Under the pieces are notes generated by a model. That model did not search any database and was not told the origin of the DNA. It saw nothing but the letters and a program-made list of their open reading frames with translations. From the NCBI RefSeq assembly GCF_019219065.1, contig NZ_JAHUWK010000010.1, positions 62,001 through 126,000 of the forward strand: 64,000 bases of DNA, given 5' to 3'. Shown piece after piece: positions 40,390 through 48,631 of the stretch. The position numbers were made by a program, and so were the translations under genes. How positions within the stretch are numbered: the stretch's first letter is position 1; each line of letters opens with the position of its first letter. This DNA is from Duganella sp. sic0402 (lineage in GTDB: Bacteria; Pseudomonadota; Gammaproteobacteria; Burkholderiales; Burkholderiaceae_D).

Positions 40390-41289
40390 CTAGCGGCGCT
40401 GCAGCGCCTTTTGGATTTGCGCGTAGACCAGCGGCCACGAAGGCGAGCTGGCGGCGACTTCGTCGTAGTGGCTGCCGCCGGGCAGCATCAGTACTTCGGC
40501 GCTGTCGCCGGCCGCCTGGGCGCGGCGCGCGTAGTCCTGGCCGACCCGCAGCGGCGAGATGTCGTCATGCTCGCCATGAATCAGCACCGTGCGCACGCCA
40601 GCCGGCAGCATCTCGGCCGGCGAAGTATCGCTGAAAATATCGGGACGCGTAGCGCTGGCCACACCCGCCAATTGCGCCATGTCGCGGTCGCAGCTGGACT
40701 TGATCAGCGCCTGCTCGTTGCGCAGATCAGCCAATCCGCCCAGGCTGATCACCACCGGCACCGGCAGCGGATCGGCCACATACAAGGGACTGCTGCGCGG
40801 CAGCCGCACACGTGAACCGGCCCACTGCGCCAGATGGCCGCCTGCCGAATGGCCGACCAGCACCACCCGCGACAAATCCAGCTGATGCTGCGGCGCCAGC
40901 ACACGCAGTCGGTCCATGGCCGTCGCCACATCCTGATACATGCCGGGATAGCCGCCGCCCTCCTCATCATAACGGCGATACTCGACATTCCAAACCGCCA
41001 CGCCCTGACCGGCCAGCACGCCAGCCATATTGCGCATCTGCGTGATGCCGCCGAACGCCTTGGTCCAGCAGCCGCCGTGAATAATCACCGCCACCGGAAA
41101 CGGCCCCGCGCCAGCCGGCACGAACAACTCGGCGAACTGCGACGGCGCTGCACCATACGCAACGTGCTGCGTCGGCGCCGGCCCGTTCAGCGCCAGGTAG
41201 TCCTGCAAAGTCATCGGTGCCGCCGCCGCGCCGCCCACCGCACCGGCGGTAGCAGCCGCCATCAGCACCCGGCTCATTCTGTTCAACAT
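40390..41289 (-). CDS. Alpha/beta hydrolase (BD-FAE-like esterase), exported
   Basis: The 299-residue protein has a signal peptide (about residues 1-24). Its oxyanion motif is 'IIHGGCW', its nucleophile Ser148 lies in 'VGHSAGG', its acid in 'HGEHDDISP' and its His in 'GGSHYDEV'. This set fits the feruloyl-esterase-like/kynurenine-formamidase-like group. GAGGGAG precedes the ATG. It is convergent with the AraC gene and probably acts on ester or amide bonds in the periplasm. Confidence 0.87.
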   Translation of the reverse strand: MLNRMSRVLMAAATAGAVGGAAAAPMTLQDYLALNGPAPTQHVAYGAAPSQFAELFVPAGAGPFPVAVIIHGGCWTKAFGGITQMRNMAGVLAGQGVAVWNVEYRRYDEEGGGYPGMYQDVATAMDRLRVLAPQHQLDLSRVVLVGHSAGGHLAQWAGSRVRLPRSSPLYVADPLPVPVVISLGGLADLRNEQALIKSSCDRDMAQLAGVASATRPDIFSDTSPAEMLPAGVRTVLIHGEHDDISPLRVGQDYARRAQAAGDSAEVLMLPGGSHYDEVAASSPSWPLVYAQIQKALQRR

Positions 41290-41326
41290 ACGCGCGCTCC
41301 CTCAACGTGAGCCGCCATGCTACACG

Positions 41327-41356
41327 AAAAAAAAAAGGCCGCCCCGAAGGACGGCC
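41327..41356 (-). terminator. Intrinsic terminator of amine-oxidase/TonB operon
   Basis: On the minus strand GGCCGTCC and GGGCGGCC pair around a stable TTCG tetraloop and are followed by ten T. It lies 20 bases after the TonB receptor stop. Confidence 0.92.
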
Positions 41357-41376
41357 CGAAAGAACTAAGCCCCCGC

Positions 41377-43821
41377 TTAGAATTTGTAGTTGGCGCGCGC
41401 GTAGTAGTAGCCGCCGTTGATACCGAACGGCGAGAACGTCGCCAGCACATGCACCGCCGCGTTGTCGCCAGCGGCGCGCTGGTCAGCCAACAGCGCCGGA
41501 TTCACGCCATCCGGATACTTGTTGAACAGATTGTTCGCACCCACCGCCACCGACCAGGCATTGCTGATCTTGTAGCCGACTTCCAGATCGGTGATCGCGG
41601 TCGCCTTGATCTCGGTCTTGTGATACACCGAGCCATCCTCGCTGCCCCACTCCGACGACTTGCCGTAAATCGCCTCGCGCAGATTGACGGTCCAGTTACC
41701 GATCTTCCACAGCGCGCCCAGATTGGCGCGCATGCGCGGCGACGCGGTCTCCAGGTCCGAGATCGCAGTCTTGTCCAGCAGCGTCTGCGGCAACAACTGC
41801 GACGGCGCCTGATTGATCTTGGTGACCTCGACCTTGTTGTAGTTGGCGGCGATCGACCAGTCCACCTTGCCGGCGCTGCCGTAGTTGGAATTAATCGTCG
41901 TCACGAACTCCAGCCCACGGCTGCGGGTATTGACCGCATTGGAGAAGATGTTGATACCGGTCTGGCTGACCGTACTATCCAGCACATTGCCATTGGCCTT
42001 GATCGCCGCGATCACCGCCGGCGAATTTACCGCACCGCCGGAACCATACAGCGCGCCCGAACCGACAATGCGGTCGCGGATCTTGATCTGGTACACGTCC
42101 AGCGTCATCTGCACATTCGACGCAGGATTCAGCACCATCCCCAGGCTGATATTGGTCGAACGCTCAGGCTTCAGGCCATCCACGCCCACCAGCTTGGCGC
42201 CGGCCGAATTCGGCGCCAGCTGCACGAAGGCCGACGTCGGGCCGACGTTGGTGGCCGAGTAGTAGGACTCGGCCAGCGTCGGCGCACGGAAGCCATTGGA
42301 GAATGTGCCGCGCAACGCCGCCGCTGGCGAGAAGTCGTAGCGGCTGGTGATCTTGCCTACCTTGGCATTGCCGAAGTCGCTGAAATGCTCATAGCGGCCG
42401 GCCAGGTCGACGGTCAGATCGGTGATCGGATTGCCGGCAAAGTCGATATACGCCGCCTGATTGGTGCGGCGATGGCTGCCCGCGTCGGTCAGCGAGAAGC
42501 CAGGATACGACTGCGAACCTTCCTTGTAGCGCGACGCCGGATCACCGGCCTGGATCTCGTACTTATCGATGCGGTGCTCGGCGCCGGCAGCGATGTTCAG
42601 CGGCTTGGCCCAGCCAATATCGAACTCCTTGCCCGCTTCCAGCGTGGTGGTCAGCTGGCTGGCGATGAAGGTGCCAGCCTTGAACACGGTCGGCGTATAG
42701 CCGGTGTCGTTGAACAGCGAAACGTTGCCCGAATCCTCAACGCCGATACGCGACTTGTCGCGGCCGTAGGTCGAGCTCAGATCGACATTCCAGCCGGCCA
42801 GCTTGCTCTTCACGCCCACGGTCAGCGCAGTATCTTCCTCGCGGATGGTTTCCTTCGGCGAGAAGCCGGTCGGATAAATCTTCGGCAGGCGGCTCGGCAA
42901 ACGGTAATTCTCGAACGCGCGCGCTTCCTTGCGGCCGGCAGTGGCAATCGCGTACAGCTGGCTGTCCGGCGAGAAGTCCCAGCCGAAGTTGGCGGCGAAG
43001 ATGTTCAGGTGATACTGCGCGTCGCCGGAAATGCGGTTGACGTGCGGGTAGCCCGGCTCCTGGAACATGCCCGGATACGCCGCCATATTGGCCGGATTGA
43101 TCACGCGCGGATCGATGCCGCCACGGTCGCTATAGCCGTGGTATTTGGACTCGGCGGTCAGGCTCAGGAAAGCATCGCTGAACGGCTCGACGCCGATATT
43201 CGCCGAACCGTCCAGCGTGCGGCCGCCGCCGTCGACATAGCCGCCGCCATTGACGCTGGCGGTGCCGCCGTGGGTATTCGATTTGAGGATGATGTTGACC
43301 ACGCCGGCAATCGCGTCCGAACCATACTGCGCCGCCGCGCCGTCCTGCAGCACCTCGATATGGTCGATGGCCGCCACCGGAATGAAGTTCAGGTCAGCTG
43401 CCGCGCCGCCCTGGTATGGTCCGCCCAGCACCGCCAGATTCGAGGTGCCATGGCGGCGCTTGCCGTTGATCAGCACCAGCGTGTTGTTCGGACTCAAACC
43501 GCGCAGCCGCGCCGACAGCGTCAGGTTGGCGGTGTCGCCGCCAAAGGCCTGCGCGGTGAAGGACGGCAGATTCTGTGCCAGCGCCTGGATCAGGTCAGGT
43601 TGCCCGGTGCGCTGCAGCGAGGCCGAATCCAGCACCTGAATCGGCGAGGCGCTGTTTTCAACTTTGAGGCCGCTGGTCCGCGTCCCCGTCACGATCACCG
43701 CTCCCACGTTGGGCGTGACTACTGGATCTGCCGCCGCCGCTGCATCATCATCAGCGAAAGCGCCAAATGCCAGCGTGGACAACACGGCTGCAACGCCGAT
43801 CTTGAGTGTGGCCTTATGCAT
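41377..43821 (-). CDS. TonB-dependent receptor
   Basis: The 814-residue outer-membrane protein has a signal peptide ending 'FGAFAD'. A TonB-box-like 'GAVIVTGTRTSG' follows. The plug reads 'ARLRGLSPNNTLVLINGKRR' and 'IDHIEVLQDGAAAQYGSDAI', and the barrel ends with Phe ('YARANYKF'). It is the last gene of the amine oxidase operon, 58 bases after ridA. That suggests it imports the amine or peptide-like substrate of the exported oxidase, or a metal such as copper. The ligand is not readable. Confidence 0.9.
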   Translation of the reverse strand: MHKATLKIGVAAVLSTLAFGAFADDDAAAAADPVVTPNVGAVIVTGTRTSGLKVENSASPIQVLDSASLQRTGQPDLIQALAQNLPSFTAQAFGGDTANLTLSARLRGLSPNNTLVLINGKRRHGTSNLAVLGGPYQGGAAADLNFIPVAAIDHIEVLQDGAAAQYGSDAIAGVVNIILKSNTHGGTASVNGGGYVDGGGRTLDGSANIGVEPFSDAFLSLTAESKYHGYSDRGGIDPRVINPANMAAYPGMFQEPGYPHVNRISGDAQYHLNIFAANFGWDFSPDSQLYAIATAGRKEARAFENYRLPSRLPKIYPTGFSPKETIREEDTALTVGVKSKLAGWNVDLSSTYGRDKSRIGVEDSGNVSLFNDTGYTPTVFKAGTFIASQLTTTLEAGKEFDIGWAKPLNIAAGAEHRIDKYEIQAGDPASRYKEGSQSYPGFSLTDAGSHRRTNQAAYIDFAGNPITDLTVDLAGRYEHFSDFGNAKVGKITSRYDFSPAAALRGTFSNGFRAPTLAESYYSATNVGPTSAFVQLAPNSAGAKLVGVDGLKPERSTNISLGMVLNPASNVQMTLDVYQIKIRDRIVGSGALYGSGGAVNSPAVIAAIKANGNVLDSTVSQTGINIFSNAVNTRSRGLEFVTTINSNYGSAGKVDWSIAANYNKVEVTKINQAPSQLLPQTLLDKTAISDLETASPRMRANLGALWKIGNWTVNLREAIYGKSSEWGSEDGSVYHKTEIKATAITDLEVGYKISNAWSVAVGANNLFNKYPDGVNPALLADQRAAGDNAAVHVLATFSPFGINGGYYYARANYKF

Positions 43822-43879
43822 ATTTTAAATCCCCATTTTTAGATGAAAAAACAAAGTAAGACCCGTAACAACAACGCAT

Positions 43880-44386
43880 TTATTTTTTTGCCGCGACCAC
43901 CTCGATCTCCACCAGCCAGCCTGGATTGCTCAGTGCCGCCACCTGCACCACCGCGCGCGCCGGCAGGTTGGGCTGGCTGCCGCCGAAGTACTGCGTGTAC
44001 GCCTCCATGAAGCCCTTGGTGTCGGCCTTGCCGCCCTTGGCCGGATCGCCGACCAGGAACACCTGCATCTTCACCACGTCCGATATCTCCAGCTTCATGC
44101 CTTGCAAGATCTCCTTGATCTTCTTCAGCACCGTTTCCGACTGGGTCCTGGTGTCGCCGAAGGCTTCGAGCGTATCGCCCGGCGCGTCCTTGTTAACCAC
44201 CGCCGGCACCTGGCCGCTGATGAAATGGATGGTGGCGGTTGGCGGAATGGTCACTGCCAGCGCAATCGGGAAATCGGAGTTCGGAATCTTGTGGCGCACG
44301 ATGTCAGCTGCAGGCGCGGCTTTCGGTGCGGCGGAAGCGGAACCAAAGGCGGAGGCGATCAGCAGGGCGGCGATGATTTTTTTCAT
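43880..44386 (-). CDS. RidA family protein, exported
   Basis: The 168-residue protein begins with a clear signal peptide (residues 1-19, ASA) followed by a RidA/YjgF trimer fold. The conserved Arg144 lies in 'LPARAVVQVAAL', and 'FISGQVP' and 'FLVGDP' are family strands. RidA hydrolyses reactive imines and enamines to ketones and ammonia. It is normally cytoplasmic; here export puts it with the Tat-exported amine oxidase, whose product is an imine. GAGAGA precedes the ATG. It starts 13 bases after the cytochrome c gene. Confidence 0.9.
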   Translation of the reverse strand: MKKIIAALLIASAFGSASAAPKAAPAADIVRHKIPNSDFPIALAVTIPPTATIHFISGQVPAVVNKDAPGDTLEAFGDTRTQSETVLKKIKEILQGMKLEISDVVKMQVFLVGDPAKGGKADTKGFMEAYTQYFGGSQPNLPARAVVQVAALSNPGWLVEIEVVAAKK

Positions 44387-44399
44387 GGATGGTTCTCTC

Positions 44400-44813
44400 T
44401 CAGTGTTTGTTGGACATGACGGCGTTGCCGAATGGCTCGACGCCCAAAGTGGTGCGCAGCGCGCCGATATCGGCTTCGCTCAGGCCATTGGCCTTGTTGC
44501 CCCAGCTGGAACGGACAAAGGTCAGCACGGTGGCGATCTCGCTGTCGCTCAGCGACTCGCTGAAGTCCGGCATGCCGCCCCGTCCCTTCAGCAGCACGCT
44601 GGCCACCTCGTTGCCCTGTCCCTGCACGAATTTGCTGTTGGCCAGCGCAGGAAAGGCGCCGGGAATGCCCTTGCCAGTCGGCTGATGGCAGGCAGCGCAG
44701 TTCTTCATGAACAGCGCCTTGCCGTCACCGGCGGCTTCCTGCGCGCCGGCCGGCGCAGCCGCAGCGGCGGCCAGCGTGACCGCCAGCGCGGCCTGGATCA
44801 GTGCGTGTTTCAT
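44400..44813 (-). CDS. Cytochrome c, class I, periplasmic
   Basis: The 137-residue protein has a signal peptide ending 'PAGAQE'. One haem site is seen: Cys39, Cys42 and His43 in 'KNCAACHQPTGKG'. The distal Met is probably in 'GRGGMPDF'. Its ATG overlaps the TGA of the amine oxidase gene (ATGA), so the two are tightly coupled. It probably accepts electrons from the flavoenzyme in place of oxygen and passes them to a terminal oxidase. The electron path is inferred. Confidence 0.92.
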   Translation of the reverse strand: MKHALIQAALAVTLAAAAAAPAGAQEAAGDGKALFMKNCAACHQPTGKGIPGAFPALANSKFVQGQGNEVASVLLKGRGGMPDFSESLSDSEIATVLTFVRSSWGNKANGLSEADIGALRTTLGVEPFGNAVMSNKH

Positions 44814-46411
44814 GCGCTGGCCCTTTCGTGGATCTTGGCGATCTGCTGCCATGCCGATTCGATGGCGCCGGCCTGCCAGCCGGTCAGATAGCTCAGGTGC
44901 TCGCCGGCCAGCAGGATGCGGCCCTCTCCTTCCAGCAGCGTCGGATAGGCCGCCGCACGGGTCTTCTCGGTCCACTCGGCCCAGCCGCCCAGGTTGTATT
45001 GCACGCGATGCCAGGCGACCGAAAAGGCGCTGTCGAAGTTCTCGGTGTACTGCGGGAAGATCTTCTGCCCGGCCGCCAGCGCGAACTCGGCGCGCTCTTT
45101 CGGCGACAGCGCGCTGATCTCGATCGCCGCTGTCTGGTACTGGTAGTAGCCGAGCAGCACGCCCTTCTTCTTCTGGAAGCCGTAGGACGGCATCGAAATG
45201 GTGTTGATGCCTTTCAGGTCGGTCATATTATGGCCGCCGTAGATATGCTCGTCTTCTTCCCAGAAGCGGCGTTTCATCTGCAGGCCGATCTTGCCGACCG
45301 GCGCATACGCCACCGTGGCGACTGCCTTCTTGAATTTGTCCGAAAAGTCGGTATCGATCTGGCGCAGCACCGACAGCGGAATGGTGCACAGGCAGTAGTC
45401 GGCGCTGATCGAACCGCCCTTGCCGGTGCCGGTATCCTTGAAGGTGACGGTCACGCCCTTGTCGGTCTGGCGCAGCGTCTGCACCTCGGCCTTGTAGCGG
45501 ATGCTTTTGCCGACGCGTTTTTCAAACGCCTTGGCGATGGCGTCCATGCCGCCCACCGGCTGGAACATGGTGGCCTGCATCGGGAAATCATGTACCGCGC
45601 TGTAGACATTGCCCAGTTTCGACGCCAGCAAGTCCTTGAAGCCGAGCGGATCGGACGGCGTGCCCGGATTGGCACCAGCGCCAGGATTGACCGCCCAGCC
45701 ACGGCCGCTGCGGCCCTTGTATTTGAGGTCGCCGGCGGACAGCGCGCCTTCGTGCTGCAGGTAGTCCAGCAACAGGCGCTGGTCGTCCGCGCTCAGCTCC
45801 TGGTCCAGCGCATGATTCTTGACCGACTTGGCCAGCAGCTCCGACACATGGCCGCGCAGGTCGGCCTTGATCTCCTTGATGCGCACCCGCCTGCCGGCCA
45901 GCGGCCCGGCGTTTTCGGAATAGGCGTAGGCGTGATCGTTCTCGTTGATCATCACCTCCAGCGGCACGTCGAACAGCCGCGTGTAGTGCAGCGTCGACTG
46001 GTGGTGCAGCGGAATACGCCACGGGCCGTGATTGATGTAGTGGCCTTCATCAAAGGCGCAAGTCTGCTTCTCGCCACCCAGCTCGGTCAGGCTGAAGCCC
46101 TTGCGCGCGGTCTGGCAGCGGCCGCCGGCAAAGGCGCGCGCTTCCAGGATCTGCACCTTGTAGCCCAGCTTCTCCAGCTCATAGGCGGCGGTCATGCCGG
46201 CCAGGCCGGCGCCCAGGATCAACACCTTCTTGCCCTTGCCGCTGCCGCTCAGCACCGGCGGCGCGGAGGCGGTGGAGGCGATTCCCATGCCCCAGGCATT
46301 CATGGTATTCAACAGCAATCCGGTGCCGCCTACCGCTGCGGCCCGGTACAGAAAATCCCTCCTCGTAAAGACACTAAACGATGTAAATGGTTTTACTGTT
46401 TTACTTTCCAT
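44810..46411 (-). CDS. Flavin amine oxidase, Tat-exported
   Basis: The 533-residue protein carries a twin-arginine signal ('FTRRDFLYRAAAVGGTG', residues 15-31). The FAD-binding 'VLILGAGLAGMTAAYELEKL' and 'GGRCQT' follow. A C-terminal 'ILLAGEHLSYLTGWQAGAI' closes the monoamine oxidase fold. The ATG at 46411 has GAGGAAG 3 bases upstream; an in-frame GTG at 46423 is less likely. It would oxidise an amine or amino acid to an imine in the periplasm. The operon also holds cytochrome c, RidA and a TonB receptor, behind a sigma-54 promoter. The amine is unknown. Confidence 0.9.
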   Translation of the reverse strand: MESKTVKPFTSFSVFTRRDFLYRAAAVGGTGLLLNTMNAWGMGIASTASAPPVLSGSGKGKKVLILGAGLAGMTAAYELEKLGYKVQILEARAFAGGRCQTARKGFSLTELGGEKQTCAFDEGHYINHGPWRIPLHHQSTLHYTRLFDVPLEVMINENDHAYAYSENAGPLAGRRVRIKEIKADLRGHVSELLAKSVKNHALDQELSADDQRLLLDYLQHEGALSAGDLKYKGRSGRGWAVNPGAGANPGTPSDPLGFKDLLASKLGNVYSAVHDFPMQATMFQPVGGMDAIAKAFEKRVGKSIRYKAEVQTLRQTDKGVTVTFKDTGTGKGGSISADYCLCTIPLSVLRQIDTDFSDKFKKAVATVAYAPVGKIGLQMKRRFWEEDEHIYGGHNMTDLKGINTISMPSYGFQKKKGVLLGYYQYQTAAIEISALSPKERAEFALAAGQKIFPQYTENFDSAFSVAWHRVQYNLGGWAEWTEKTRAAAYPTLLEGEGRILLAGEHLSYLTGWQAGAIESAWQQIAKIHERASA

Positions 46412-46473
46412 CTGCTTCCTCACCAGTCTGCTGAAAGATCCTTGGGAGACTTGCTATCCCATAGTTCCTCTTT

Positions 46474-46489
46474 AGCAAACGGCGTGCCA
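46474..46489 (-). promoter_or_regulatory. Sigma-54 promoter of amine-oxidase operon
   Basis: Read on the minus strand, TGGCACGCCGTTTGCT is a full match to TGGCACG-N4-TTGCW, with ten bases between GG and GC. Transcription would start near 46463, about 50 bases before the ATG. An activator of the NtrC class is needed; none is encoded nearby. The remaining 46490-46602 shows no clear enhancer palindrome. Confidence 0.82.
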
Positions 46490-46602
46490 CAGTATGGTTA
46501 AAAAATAAACCTGTTACGCCAAGCTCGTATCAACACAAAAACAGGATAAACGATATAAAACAATGTTCAGACTTTATTTCATCGAAAAACAGCGGCGCAC
46601 CG

Positions 46603-48372
46603 TTACGATGCGGCGCTGGTGATCTGGCAGGCATGGAATTGCATCGGCGTAGATGGATCGAGCAGATACACCGTCTCCATGCAGGCCGGGTCGTACGCCA
46701 CCTTGACCGGCCAGCTGCCGCGCAGGCGCGCGCGTTCATACCAGCGCTCGTTGATGGCGCGCGCGCAGGTGTACACGCTGTCATTCAGCGCGATGCCGGC
46801 GGCGGTGACGCTGGCCTGCGCCACCGGCATCAGGTTGAAGCGGATCAGGTGCTCGGGATAGATCTTCAGCCCACCGCCGCGATGCTCGACGCCCCACTCC
46901 CACAGGCGGCGCGGTGTGGCGCCGCCGGCATGCGCCAGCGCCTGGCGGTTGTTGTGGTACAGGATGCAGTCGATGACGATACGGGTGAACTGGTCGATGT
47001 CCATGACACCATCCAGCCGGCACGGCGCGCCTTGCGCCGCCGGCGCCAGCAGGCGGAAGCGTTTCTCCAGCACCGTGCGCCAGTCGGACGGCCCATCGTC
47101 CACCGCCAGGCAGCGCAGATTGAAATTATTCAGCAGCGCGTCGCCGCTCCAGCCCATCGTCAGTACGGTGTTGACGAACAGCGTTTCCGGCAGATGGCGG
47201 CACGGCCACTGCCCGGCATCGATCTGCCGGCCGTATTGCTGACTGTAGCGCTGCTTGTCAGCGCCGCAGTGCGCCAGCGCCAGCATGGCGTGCGGCCATT
47301 GCGGTTCGCCCATGCCGACGTACAGGCCGCACACCATGCGGCTGAAGCTGTCCATCACAACGTAGACCAGCGGCCGGCCGAGCGCCTGGCCACGGTCGGT
47401 ACGCGCCACCAGCTGCACCTCGGCGCGCACCGCGTCCAGATGGAAGCTGGCGCCGGGCCGTCCTGGCGGCAGCGCGGCAGCCGTCAGCGGCGCCGGCGTG
47501 GCGTGCTGCGGCGCGCCGGGGTTGCCAGGGTGGGCGGCGTGGCTTGCGGCTGAGCTGACAGCGTTGGCGTCCGTGCCGGCCGACGCGCGGCGCGACACCT
47601 CTGGCGGCCGATCATCATCGTGGTCGAGCCAGTAATTGAACTGTCCGAAAGTCGGTACCTCGCGCGCCGCGCTGCCAGGCATTAGCTGCACCCGGCCGGA
47701 GCTGGCGTCAATGCGCCGCTCGACAAAGAAATCGGCCAGCATCTGCTGGTAAGCGCCCAGCCGCGAGAAACGGGCATGGGCGGCCGCATAGCGCGCCGTG
47801 GCGACGCGGAAGGTCCGGCGTATCTCTTCATCCGCATTCAGGCCAGGACCGGCGTCAGCACCGTTCTTGCGCGGCCGGCCGCGCTTGACGCCAGCCGAGG
47901 CCTGGCGCACCTTGCCGCGCCCGCCCGAATTGCCGTAATCGGGCAGCAGCGCATTCGGCGTCTGCCCACGCTGCCAGTAGCGGCGCAGATAGCGGTAGAT
48001 GGTCGGATGCGACACGCCATGCTGCGCGGTGGCCTGGGCAATCAGCTGGCCGCGCAAGCGCGCCTCGTAGATGGCCGGCTCCTGCGCCACCAGCGACTCG
48101 ATGATCTGCCAGGCGCGCGCGCGCAGCTGCAAATGTTTGGCCGGCAGCAGTTCCTGGCTGACCAGCACCAGATAGGGATCGGCCGGCAGTAAGCTGGCGT
48201 GGCCGGCCTGAAGATCGGCGTGCAGCGCCGACAGCGGGATCGTCTCGACATCCGCCGACAGCGCCGCCACGTCAAATACGTAAGCATGGTGCTGTTCGGG
48301 GGCGATCCACAGTATGCGGACGGTGCGCGGCGACGGATGCGTGTAGTGCAGCAGGTCGTTGCGCAGCAGCAT
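46603..48372 (-). CDS. TnsB-like (Mu/TniA-type) transposase homologue with altered triad
   Basis: The 589-residue protein has the order of TnsB. A helix-turn-helix ('ARLRGQLIAQATAQHGVSHP') and second DNA-binding region lie before residue 240. An RNase H-like core spans about 305-440 and a Mu-C beta-barrel follows from about 480. The core has Asp313 ('FHLDAVRAEVQL') and Glu436 ('VLEKRFRLL'). The residue 88 after Asp313 and 35 before Glu436 is Asn401 ('LFVNTVLTMGW'), where TnsB has Asp in a DRGE-like motif. No tnsA, tnsC or tniQ is adjacent and I see no transposon ends. It may be domesticated or dead. Confidence 0.78.
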   Translation of the reverse strand: MLLRNDLLHYTHPSPRTVRILWIAPEQHHAYVFDVAALSADVETIPLSALHADLQAGHASLLPADPYLVLVSQELLPAKHLQLRARAWQIIESLVAQEPAIYEARLRGQLIAQATAQHGVSHPTIYRYLRRYWQRGQTPNALLPDYGNSGGRGKVRQASAGVKRGRPRKNGADAGPGLNADEEIRRTFRVATARYAAAHARFSRLGAYQQMLADFFVERRIDASSGRVQLMPGSAAREVPTFGQFNYWLDHDDDRPPEVSRRASAGTDANAVSSAASHAAHPGNPGAPQHATPAPLTAAALPPGRPGASFHLDAVRAEVQLVARTDRGQALGRPLVYVVMDSFSRMVCGLYVGMGEPQWPHAMLALAHCGADKQRYSQQYGRQIDAGQWPCRHLPETLFVNTVLTMGWSGDALLNNFNLRCLAVDDGPSDWRTVLEKRFRLLAPAAQGAPCRLDGVMDIDQFTRIVIDCILYHNNRQALAHAGGATPRRLWEWGVEHRGGGLKIYPEHLIRFNLMPVAQASVTAAGIALNDSVYTCARAINERWYERARLRGSWPVKVAYDPACMETVYLLDPSTPMQFHACQITSAAS

Positions 48373-48425
48373 CAGCGCTCCCTCGAATCGACAAAACTTC
48401 CCGACAGTTTCCTGAACGATGTCAT
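48372..48425 (-). CDS. 17-residue leader peptide coupled to TnsB-like gene
   Basis: A small frame, MTSFRKLSGSFVDSRER, starts at an ATG with GGGAG 7 bases upstream. It ends TGA, overlapping the TnsB-like ATG (TGATG). The TnsB-like gene itself has GAGGGAG inside the leader, about 6 bases before its ATG. The peptide may only couple translation or may be a degenerate upstream gene. It is too short to assign. Confidence 0.35.
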   Translation of the reverse strand: MTSFRKLSGSFVDSRER

Positions 48426-48431
48426 GGCCAT

Positions 48432-48598
48432 GCTCCCAAGCTTAACGTCTCCAGGTTGAGGCGCTGTTGAACGCGCCTTTTATCACGATTGTGCTGTCAC
48501 ATATGCAATAAGCGGGCCAGTCCGGCTTGCTCTATGAGAGCCAGGCTGGACAGGCGTCGGCAAGCGTTGTTTTGGTGCGGCGCAGCACCAGCGTGGGG
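48432..48598. other. Non-coding region upstream of TnsB-like gene
   Basis: This spacer holds an 18-base inverted repeat (TGGTGC/GCACCA, 48573-48590). I see no array of repeated transposase-binding sites as at Tn7 ends and no target-site duplication. Confidence 0.4.
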
Positions 48599-48625
48599 AT
48601 AAAAAAAGGAGCCTTGCGGCTCCTT
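48599..48625 (-). terminator. Intrinsic terminator of DEAD-box helicase gene
   Basis: On the minus strand AAGGAGCC and GGCTCCTT pair around GCAA and are followed by a T-run. It lies 6 bases after the helicase stop codon. Confidence 0.92.
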
Positions 48626-48631
48626 GGGTGA

